64,000 nt of DNA from Daucus carota subsp. sativus (Eukaryota; Streptophyta; Magnoliopsida; Apiales; Apiaceae): assembly GCF_001625215.2 (NCBI RefSeq), contig NC_030383.2, forward strand, positions 5,778,779 through 5,842,778, in the 5' to 3' direction. The notes below the pieces were generated by a model. It was not told the origin of the DNA. It saw only the letters and a list, made by a program, of their open reading frames with translations, and did no database searches. Within the stretch, counting starts at the first letter, position 1, and every line of letters begins with the position of its first letter. Below, in pieces: positions 12,056 through 25,700 of this stretch. Made by a program: the position numbers and the translations under genes.

Positions 12056-13802
12056 TGAACTCTTTTTCTTGTATATACCAAATTGATATAATATACTGTA
12101 TGTGTTTTTTTTATTGAATTTTAAGAAGGTTTTTGAGTTTCATCATCTTCTTCATTTGGTCTTATTAGATGATGTTATATAAATTATCTTCCTTTGTTTA
12201 TTTTATTCTTTTTGTAATTATGTGTTATGTATTTATTTTACCAAAAATTGTCATTACCATGTCCTTATGTATAAGCCATTTTGGTTATGGCTTTTTTGCA
12301 ACTTACATACTTTTTTTTATGGGGTAACCTTGCATAATTTGTTTGCCTTTCTGTTAATTTTGAATTTTTGATGTACCCATAGTCCGCATGAACAAGCATC
12401 AGGACTTCTGATTAATATAACAGCGGAAAACAGATTTTCTTAAGTGATTTTGAAGCAAGAAAAAAAAACTTGTTTAATTTTTTAGCTTCCTGTGTTCTCC
12501 TAATGCTATAGTCCTCCTCATCTTCTATTGGCTCCTGGTGACATTTCCATGTTTGGGCTTGAAGATTTTATATTTGCATAATTTGTCTTTAAAGTTTGGA
12601 CTGTTTTATTTGCTGGTCATGTGTTTGAATGCTTGTTATTTCATCTTTTGTATCGGAGATCTATTGTGTTTTGATGTTGCCTTGTTCATGATTGCATATC
12701 AGGAGGCCGACATGTTCACCAAGCAAAGATTAAATCAAAGCTGCCATTGTCGAGTTTGATTGCTAGATTAATGAGGTTTGATGGATTGAGATTGCAGCGG
12801 CCAATTCATAGCCAATGTAATAGCTTTATGGACCAAAATATACCGAGGTTTTCACCCGTAGCATTACAAGTAGACAATCACTTGCTTGACAGCGGCTCAC
12901 ATAAGAAAAGGTTCAGTGACCACCCAGAGTGCAAAGACATGTATGAAGACAAAGCTGGGAAGTCGGGAAATGAGAATGGCATCTTGAGTCGATGTTCTAC
13001 TTTTGCCAGTACTCAAAATTATCCCAAGCAGTCAAAAATTGGCGGGGAGGAGCAAAAGGGTACTGATAAAGGAACTCTGAGGATTGTACTTCTCCAACCA
13101 AATTATGCAATGGAAGGGGATGTACGTAGCTCTTTATCATTACACGATCCTTCACGTGCTAATATTTTTGGCAGTCGGGAATCACAATCTAAAGAAGCTG
13201 CCAAAAGGTTCAATGGAGAATTGCAAGAGGTGTTCAGTCGCATGAGAACTGACTTTCCATCTTATGTTAAAGAGATACCTGGGACAGGGGGCCTTCATGA
13301 CTTCTCTGGAATTGAGTCAGCAAGTGATTCAGAAGTAATAAAAATAACATCCTCTACTCAACAGAATCGTTTATTAGCTGGCAGGCAAAGAAGATACTGT
13401 TGAATAGGTGGAGAAGGGCTCAGAGGTATCAACATGCGAGAAATATAGTCCTTTGGGTATTAGCAGTGCAGATGGATGGAAGGACAAGTAATCAAAAGTA
13501 AACCAAGATCAAGATCACTTCCTCCTCGTGGTACCAGAAATGAGAAACCAAATGCAAAACGCCAATACCACACTGATGACAAGTTGCTAATGTCTAAAGA
13601 GGCCAGATATCTGAGTCAAAGTGATGGAGTGCATGGAAATTTGACTGAGAAAGAAGAATTTTCATCCAAAACTTCAAGATCCAGCAAGAGAAAATCACAG
13701 TCTCGGCACAGACGTGCCTCTGAGAATTCCGACCATATTAATCGTGACGATTTAGACCTTGTACAGAAAGATTCTCCAGAAGAAAAGCCTATAGTTCTGT
13801 AG

Positions 13803-14423
13803 TATTAGCCTGCAACATACAAAGCTTTTTTCTTTGGTTTGAACCACTTGTATACAGATATTCCAATATCCCTATGACCCTATCCCTTACTTGTAACAGT
13901 CCCGGATTTAAACATTTACTAACTTAATAGTTAATAGCAAGAATGGTGGTAACTTATAGATAATTGAATTAATTATCATTGTGTAACTTTCAAATATATA
14001 TATATATATATATATATGAAACATGAATTTAGTAATTATCTCTTACTTAATAAATTTAATATTTATATTTTATTTGACAAATTAAGTCAAATGCAACATC
14101 ACGTACTTGATGCTTTTATCAAATAATTTTCATGAGTTCCAACTTTTATGAAGTTTATAATTTAAAATGCTATGCCTTCTCGCTTGCAAGTCGATTGCTA
14201 CACTTTTATGCGTATCAACTTCACCAAAATTGATTAGGTATCCGAAGTTCAATTATACTCGATTTCTAAATTATTTGGATCATTTCTCAGATATGATTTG
14301 GATGGTTCTACGATCCACGCGAAATTTATGAAATTTTCTTTATTTCAGAGACAGTCCAAAAAACAAAATCTAATTCAAAACTCCAGTAAACTGATATACA
14401 CAAAAATTACTAAAAGTACACAA
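13803..14423. other. intergenic AT-rich stretch
   Basis: Between the disrupted TRM gene and the receptor kinase 3' end. It holds a (TA)n run near 13,996-14,017 and probably the 3' UTR of the minus-strand kinase. No other feature seen. Confidence 0.5.
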
Positions 14424-17578
<3,155 letters not shown>

Positions 17579-18199
17579 GGTGTGTGTTTCATTAGTATGT
17601 GCTTGGTTGCTTAGTCCTCTCTTTCATGTATTCAAATGTGTAACAATGTGATACCTTGACATTTTAGCATCTACTAGAGGATAGGAAAGTTCCAACATTT
17701 GACCTGGGTTTGTCCAAATTAGACCCACAACTGGTCCATGTTCGGTCACCTAATAATTTATAAACAAATAAAGCAAAGTAGCCACCTTTGTAGACCTGGG
17801 CCAACTGGCTCATAACCTCTCAAATAAGTTGACTCTAGCCCTTCACTGTTTACTTGACGAGTGACCGTATGAACTTGTATGCAGGCCCGTGTCACACTTA
17901 AACGAGGGTCCTTTTATTTGCGTGTTTACTTGACGAGTGACCATATTAATCGAAGATTTAATCAGTTTGGCGAGTTATGAATAAAAAAGATATATTTTAT
18001 TAAAAAAATTCCCTTTTAGAATTCTTAAAATAAAGTGACAGATTATTAGCACAATTTACATGAACAAGTGTAAAAATTGATCAGAAACATACCTTTACTA
18101 ACCAAATACGTGACTGTTATCAAAATTTTATTCTCTCTAAAACTTATATACACGTTTAAGAACACTTAAACAAGGCCGAAACCTGAATTGTCACCCAAC
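17579..18199. other. intergenic region upstream of the receptor kinase
   Basis: Should hold the kinase promoter and the 3' UTR of the HMA gene. The phrase TTACTTGACGAGTGACC occurs twice (about 17,850 and 17,926). No gene seen. Confidence 0.5.
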
Positions 18200-19434
18200 T
18201 CAGACGATTATCACCTTGTCTTGGCTAATTGGTGATATAGTCTGATCTGAGTAAGACGGGATTGTTGAGGAGGACGTTGTTGGAGCCGGTGATGTCAAGA
18301 GTTGAGCTTTCTTCACTTTCGAGACACTAGCCAGCACAGATAACGGTGTCACTTCTCCAGCAACTGTCAACTTCTTTGCAGCAAAGTCTATGTTAAAAGA
18401 TGTTACTCCTGTCAACCAAACGTAAAAACAGTCACAGACATGCAAAACCTAATTACAGACAATTGTTAATCTGTGCTATTAGCACATACCTTCCATTTTG
18501 GATATATGTTTCCTCATTTTTCTTTCGCATCCTCTGCAATGAAGAGACACACGAAGAACTACTACCTGCAATAATCAAAATGCAATTAATTCAAACAGTT
18601 TGGGTGTCTGAATATCAATCGATGCCAGAGCTTTGATACCACGTTCTGAACCAGTCCATCTAAAACCTTAAGGTGCTAGAGCAAGGCCCAAATGAATTTT
18701 ATGCTATATTTCAACACTATCATTGTAAATAATTAGCATAGAAAAACAGAACCTCTGCTCTCAGTATATATGCAGTACACATTGTCATACACATGTTTAT
18801 GACAAATTATAATAAGATTATCTATTTTGCAAGAAAAAACCAAAAAGTTTTGAACCTGGTGGTTGGGAGCTGCAGAGGCAGGGGAAGAAGTTACTGGAGA
18901 AGAAAAGGAAGAGGTAGCCGAAGATTGTTCCACCATAGCCAATCGAGGATCAAATCGTTGTGAATATACAAATGATTTCATTTCACGAGTACTACTACTA
19001 TTAGTAGTAGTCAACAAGTACCTTGAAGAATCACCAGGGCTATCGACAATAATCTCATAATCATCTGTAGCAACCTTACTAGTACTACCAGTCTTGTTTA
19101 CCATTTTGCCAGCACAATCTGCACTACTATTAGTCTTTTTTTCCTTCTTCAATGAAGATATCATATGCGCCTTCTTCTTCTTCTTCTTCTTCTCAGTCTG
19201 ATGAATAATATCATTCATGCTGTTCACAAAATTTTGGTCTGTAGCTGGTTGAGGAGGAGGGGAAGGTGGTTCAGTGTCTGTAGTATTCATCTGCACTACT
19301 TTGCCGAGTCTCCTTGCATCTCGGATAATGGGATTGCAGCGGTCTATAGCTCGACCACCTAAAAAAGTTGTGCTGGAGGGACATGTTGAGGATAATGCCA
19401 TTGCCAATCCTTCTTCTGCTATGCCTAGTATCAT
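18200..19434 (-). CDS. heavy-metal-associated (HMA) domain protein, NaKR-like
   Basis: Three exons: 19,434-18,856; 18,565-18,490; 18,408-18,200. The junctions are in frame and give 287 residues. The first 195 residues are low-complexity and basic or serine-rich, with a KKKKKKK run encoded by a CTT microsatellite. The C-terminal 75 form one HMA fold: VVLRVSLHCRGCERKMRKHI, with the metal-binding CxxC as CRGC, then GVTSFNIDFAAKKLTVAGEV. This layout resembles the plant NaKR/HPP group, in which single HMA domains bind metals or act as protein-interaction modules. The upstream ATG was chosen; an internal Met at residue 12 is an alternative. Confidence 0.88.
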
Positions 19435-19641
19435 ATCTTTTTTTCTCGCAACTAGGTAAATCCTTTTAGATGGGAGCTAGACGTGTGCAAATCTCTTCTT
19501 CTCCTCCTTTTTTAAGCTCTAAGCTACATAAAGATGAGTGTAAACTGGATGCGGAGTTGTTGGCATCATAAAGTATTACTAGCTCCCTTCTACTTCCACA
19601 AGAGAAAAAATAAAATCTTATAACTTTAACATTATATATAT

Positions 19642-19935
19642 AGGGTCATGTTCCAGATAGAACCATTAGAGAGAGAACCATAGAACCCTTACCTTATTAG
19701 GCAAAGGTTCCACAGCCGAACTTAAGTATTGGTTGGGGTTCTGCCGCAGAACTTCACAAAAAAAATGTCAATATTTATGAATTATATTTTTAAATTATTT
19801 TTGAACACACACAACGATGAAAAAACATGAAAAAAATATGTATTTAGATTTAGATACTAAAAATCTATTTAAAATTTAGGGTTCTGCAGCAGAACCCTAG
19901 TGGTTCTATGGTTCTATTGTAAGGAGTGGTTCTCT
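19642..19935. mobile_element. possible MITE with subterminal repeats
   Basis: Left GGGTCATGTTCCAGATAGAA with AGAGAGAACCATAGAACC, and right GGTTCTATGGTTCTATTG with GGTTCTCTCT, are related in inverted orientation. No clear target duplication was found, so the boundaries are uncertain. Confidence 0.35.
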
Positions 19936-21344
19936 CTTGAGCGCATCACAAAAAAAATGTCAATATTAATTCTATTCGAGTTAATATTACACGCAGTTTA
20001 ATCCCAAGCACAATACTCACGCATCCGCTCCTTATATGTGTTATTAAATTACTAGTTCTCCCTCAAAATTTGAGAAGCAGAACTTAACTGGATCATATAT
20101 ATATATATATATATATATTGTATTATAAACACTCCCCTAACCCAAAAATCCATTTTTGGGTCGAATATAAGATCATGGTTGTCCAGTTTTAGGGCAATAA
20201 CATATCTCATAATTTATTACGAGAATATTAGGGATGACATGGAATACAACTATCTCTGCCATGTTAAGTAACTAGTTGTGCTATACTCACAAGTCACAAG
20301 GCTTTAGCCGGACCGTATATTCTTAACATGTTTAATTATAGAAGGGCTAAATCTGTTTCCAGCGTCTGTGACCGAGGAGACCGGAAATAAAGGCATAAAA
20401 CTTGCATCTAAATTTCATTATTATACTATGCTGTCTGGCGAAGTTATGATACAGATGACAATTTTCGTTGCGAAACTCAAAAACTAGTAGAAAGAAATGA
20501 CAGTAATTGAAGATACCAATGATGTTGATATATAAGCAGCGCTAGATGCCATAATCTAGGATGAAAATATGGATAGCAGAAGTTGTTTACTAGTTCCAGG
20601 ATGAAAAACTTGTTTTAATTATAATAAAATCTTGGGAAGATTAATAGTGTGTAAAATAAATGGCATGGTTGGAGGTGGCCTACAGGTTTGATGAGGTTTT
20701 AAAGAAAAACCAGAACGATGTTCATGTATTCAAATTCTGTCAAGGACACGAAAACAACCCGACGGAACTCTGAATAGTGAGCGTGAAACAGTGAAAGTGC
20801 ATGATTTATTGCTCCTGTTCTTCCAAGAGTAACGATAGTAAAACTTAAAAGGCCTCATACATCACAATTTCTTGAATTAATACCTAAAACATCGGAATTG
20901 TGAAAAGTGGTCCGAAAAATCATTTATGAACGCTGGATGATCCAGCATTTTGATTCTTTTAGAAGAAAACGCTACCTCATGTGAAAAATGGCCCGAAATA
21001 TCATTTATCAAACCGTCTAAAGTTGGCTGTACGAGACAGATATTTACTAGAGGTCTTTTCATCTGAAATCCACTAAAAACCTTGAAAAAATGATTTGCTG
21101 TGGATGACTGAGACAGAAAGCTAGTACTTTGTTTCTATCTGAGCACCACAGGCTGATAGAATCAGATACCCGTATACGTTACATATATTTGTGTTATGGA
21201 AACGGCATATATTCCACTTCACTTTTGCTTTACTAGACCTTGCCGACCCATATCTAACTTCAAGACTTTCAGGTTCCAAATCAAAGGCTTTATCTATATG
21301 CTTACATTCTTCTTTTAAACTGGACCTAATTCTGCCGACTCTTA
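19936..21344. other. intergenic stretch
   Basis: Upstream of the HMA gene. Contains a (TA)n microsatellite at about 20,095-20,119. No convincing coding sequence or RNA gene; the short frame at 20,877-21,062 has no recognisable features. Confidence 0.5.
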
Positions 21345-21673
21345 GGCTGTGTTCACTTGGATAGAATGGAATGAGGGGAGAATGGAATGAAAAACTATAT
21401 AGAATTTTTATGGAGAAAGAAGAAAGTATGAGCTAATAGTGACTAAATATGAATGAGTTCAATTTATTTGTGTTAAAGATTGTAAAGAAATATGATGTAG
21501 AGATGGAATGAGCATTCCTTCCAAAACATGTGGGATAGAATTCTAGTTAAAATAGTATGAATGGAATGATTGAAGGAATGAAAATTGTATACATTTTTTT
21601 TATCAACACTCTTTTTAAGTACAAAATTCATTCCATTCTCCCTCCATTCCATTCACTCCAAGTGAACACAACC
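21345..21673. mobile_element. Tourist/Harbinger-like MITE
   Basis: GGCTGTGTTCACTTGGATAG at the left and TCCAAGTGAACACAACC at the right are inverted repeats flanked by TTA (21,342-21,344 and 21,674-21,676). Subterminal GAATGGAATG/CATTCCATTC also mirror each other. 329 bp, non-coding. A remnant of the same right end lies at 38,288-38,306. Confidence 0.75.
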
Positions 21674-21796
21674 TTAGTAGGTTGTAGTACAGTTGTTTTT
21701 CTGCTCTTTTTATCTTCTAAAGTTTCCTTTCCAATCTATGGATCATTTTGTTTTGATATCCCCTTTTTTCTATGGTACCAAAAGGTTCATATCTAG

Positions 21797-21916
21797 AGGG
21801 TTTGAATCATATATCAGAAACAGAAGTTCAATAATAATATTGCAACTGACAGAACTAGGGTTTGAATCATATATCAGAAACAGAAGTTCAATAATAATAT
21901 TGCAACTGACAGAACT
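21797..21916. repeat. 60-bp exact tandem duplication
   Basis: The unit AGGGTTTGAATCATATATCA...GACAGAACT occurs at 21,797-21,856 and 21,857-21,916 with no visible difference, so it is recent. Confidence 0.9.
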
Positions 21917-21982
21917 AAAAAAGTTTAAAATATTTGGACAGGTGTATTAGGATCTCTCTCCATTGTGAATGGGTATAGAATA

Positions 21983-22244
21983 CTCCCTCCGTCCCCTTTT
22001 ACATGTCTCTTTTGAAAATTTTTTTTGTCCCAAATTACTTGTCCACTTCTTTTTTCAAAGCAACTTTTTATATGTTTTTTCAAAATGTAACAACTTCCAA
22101 TGTTTGACTAGCATATATATATACACAACTCTATCTAATTCATTGCATTTATTAGGGATATGTATGAAAACAAGATATCCACCTAACATTTTCTTAAGAT
22201 GCGTTATTTTTTCAAAAGGGACAAGTAAAAAGGGACGGAGGGAG
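21983..22244. mobile_element. Stowaway-like MITE
   Basis: CTCCCTCCGTCCCCTTTTAC and AGTAAAAAGGGACGGAGGGA inverted ends, flanked by TA (21,981-21,982 and 22,245-22,246). 262 bp. Confidence 0.82.
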
Positions 22245-22790
22245 TATTTGTTAAGCAGAGCACAAACATAACTCTTTAGATAGATAATGAAAGACATTGA
22301 TTGCTTTAATAACTTAGGGTTATAGATATTCTAAAAAGAAACTATAATATCTGTTTATTATATCCGAGTTGCACAATTTTTTTTTTATCTGGGAATAATT
22401 TTACAAGCACAAACACCTCTTTCATTTACCTGGATCAAGTATATTCTAATTTTACCCACTAACAATTTTACTCAGCAGACAAGAAAATAACAAGTCATAC
22501 ATTCACAACTATGAAATCAACTCTTTACCATTTCACTGAAAAGTTGTTTATTACAACATTTTAGGGAACATATGAACAGTGTGCAAAATCGGGTATTTAG
22601 AACATAGTTTTGTCAAAATTTGTGGAATAGATAATAGAAGAGACATTTTCCTATCTACGTGACTACAGTTCCCAAGTGTAAAGAAAGGCAGAATCAAGAT
22701 GCTAACCCAATAACCTCAGTAAAAAAGAATAAACAACATCCAAGATCATACTTGCCCAGTCGCTCTATACATACTGCTTAATCATCCTCC

Positions 22791-25700
22791 TTATTTTTGT
22801 CCTTTCCCTTCATCCTCATTCAAGATCCGGTTCTGAAAATCAGATACCATGCGTGGCAGACCCTCACGAAGGGATATTTTTGGCTCCCAGTTCAGCAAAT
22901 CCTTTGCTTTGCTAATATCTGGTTTCCTCTTGTGAGGATCATCAGCAGTGTTCTCTTTATATTCAATTGTCGCACTGGGATCAATTGTTTCTTTCACAAC
23001 CTACACTCAAAAAAGAAGTAATTTCATTTATGCCAACATAAAATTTTAAGTGATACTCTAATATTGAGGAACAACTGCATCACATAAGCTATAACAATAT
23101 ATTTATTTATATACAAAGATTTCAGAAAATACTAACCTCGGCAAGCTCCAACATGGTAAATTCCCCTGGATTACCCAAATTAAAAGGTCCCACATGCTCA
23201 CCTTCCATCAACGCCATCAATCCATCAACCTGAAAATGTGTTAACAATTATTCTGTAGTTCAAAATGTACGACTTCCTTAAAAAGTTAACAATTTACTTG
23301 TATGACGTTGCTTTATTCATTTTAACGGGCTAACAAGTTGAGATATAAATTCCATACAGAGTGAGATCACTATCAACTATGGCCTAAGGGTGTGTTAGGA
23401 TTTGCTGTTGCACAAGTCTTGAGTTCTCCAAAACCAAAAACAGATTTTCGAAACAACACTTTCTGTTTAAAAGTTACTTTTAGAGCTTTTCGGCCAGGTG
23501 GGTATCCTTTTTCCTTGGCATCAAGAGGTTGAGTACTCAAATCTCAATGTATGCATAAATTTTGCATTGACTATTACAAGAAAAAAAACTTAAAAAATAG
23601 TGAACCATATCAAAAATATAACTTCTATGTAAAATGTTCAGTATATTATCTGTGAGAATAGTCAAAGTTTAAGATCAGAGACCAATGACATCACGAAAAT
23701 TATCAGAAATTCTTACGGATATGTTTCTTTGCTGCATAAATCCGTCAGTTGTAATAAACATCCATTTATTAGGTAATTCATCACAAAACTTTAATACTTT
23801 TACATGTTAATTACAGTAAATATTTATTATAGAAATTATTATTAGTATTTTATTTTAAGCAAGATACGCTTATTAGCCTATCGCATTACATTTATATTTA
23901 TATTTTGTTAATATATAACATAAATTACTTCTCCCTCGGTCTATTAGTGAACCATCTTTCCAGGGAGTTCCTATTTAGTTTTCAAGTCATAAAATTGCAT
24001 CTAGTTTAAAGCTGTGAATAATTTGATATATCTATCAGTTAGTATCTTATATTTAACATTGAAATGATGTTTAACTTATTATAGTTTTATCTGATTATAA
24101 CTATATATAATATATTTCAAAGTAACTATCCTAATTAAATACAATATTTCCATATTTTATAAGATTCAGCATCATATATACTAGCTTATAACCCGTGCCG
24201 GTGCCATGCACGGGTGATTTATAACATTTGTAAATTTATCTTCTATATTTTAAATTTAGTTAAAATACAAACCGATCATATTGACCGAATATTTCTGGCT
24301 TAGTTGATAATAAAAAAGTTTATTAGAACATATTATATATTAAGGAGACCCGTTGAATAATACCGACCGGCTGATAAAACTTGACCGACCAATAAAATTA
24401 TTAATATTTCAGTTTTAATAGAATAATAATAATAATAACAATAATAGTATAGTATAGTATAAATCGATATTATAGATCTATGATATTATTTTAAAAGTGA
24501 TAACATGCGGTAATTAAAATAAATATTAATGTATTTAGTTGTAACATATCATCGGTTGTATATTAATAATTATATATAATAATATTATTTTTTATATGTA
24601 TGTTGCATGTGTTTTTTTGTAGAAATTAGTTTTTTAGTTAGGAATCTAAAAAAGATAATAATTTTGGTTAAAAAAAAGATAACTGATTATATAAGTAGGC
24701 CCGTTATTCGGCCCACTACCGACCGACCGAACTTTTAATGTTTCGATTTTAATAGTATAGTATAGATGTATCATGTAAAATTTATAAATTAGTTCCTAAT
24801 ATGTCATTATACTTGAAAATAGAACTTTGAGTTTTCATTTACTTGACACTTTCCTATTTCACTTATCATCTTGCAACCTGATATCATAACCAGGAGCAAT
24901 CTAGATCCTCGAAGACCTACAAGTACATCAAGGTTTTTTTTCATCTTCAAGCAGGCCTATTAATCCACAAACTACAAAAAAAGCCAACTTGGCAAGCAAC
25001 ACCATCAGCAAAATCATTGGGTAATCATTTTCTCCCTCTTAGATAAAGCACATAGTTCAATATGTAACCAGGGAAAAAGGATGCTCACATTACTAGTAGG
25101 GAGATGAAATCTATAACAAACATGAACTATGATGTTTTTTGGTAAATGTGGGGAGGGGAGAACTCACAGGCAAAAACTACCCCTCTAGCAAGGTTCGGTT
25201 ACAAGGCCTCTAAAGAGGATCTCGCTCTGCGACTATATATTAGAAAAAAATTTGTATAGGGCCACTATGATGAGAAAGAATAGGTACTTCAAAAAGGGAA
25301 GAAAAGATCTGTTATCATGAACCTATTGTCTTTTTAGAGCCATAGTTCTTTTCCATTTCTTATTATATGAAGAATTGCTAGCCATTAAGCCCGTAAAAGG
25401 ATTGTAGATACAATATTACCTGAAACAAAGGTCAACAGACCTATAAACTATAAATATGTAACATACCAAGTCTGCTACATATTGGAAGCTTCTTGTTTGC
25501 TTTCCATCACCGTAAACAGTCAATGGTTGTTTGCGGATTGCCTGGTAAGAACACAAGTATGATAATGAAAATTTTCTCATAGAGATAACTAATAATTTTA
25601 TGAACCACATAAATAGGAAATCAGAACGTACCTGTGCCACGAAGTTGCTTACAACCCGCCCGTCATCTAAACACATACGAGGTCCATACGTATTAAAAAT

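Larger units (their letters stand above)
6073..13802 (+). pseudogene. TRM/DUF4378-family gene, N-terminal half, disrupted
   Basis: A CT-rich leader (about 5,740-6,072, probably with a 5'UTR intron ending TGTATGCAG at 6,028) precedes exon 1 (6,073-6,127, MKTLRRLTKSKPPVKNDQ). Exon 2 starts at 12,703 after CATATCAG and joins in frame. It encodes LPLSSLIARLMRFDGL, a degenerate form of the SLIARLMGLD motif near the N terminus of TRM/DUF3741 proteins. The frame stops at 13,401-13,403, giving 251 residues. Homologous-looking sequence continues with two frame changes (near 13,380 and 13,490) and two in-frame stops, into KPRSRSLPPRGTRNEKPN, and ends at 13,802. No DUF4378 block follows. The copia insertion at 6,167-11,696 lies in intron 1 in sense orientation. 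Probably a decayed tandem paralogue of the gene at 968-2,500; a very diverged expressed gene cannot be excluded. Confidence 0.7.
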
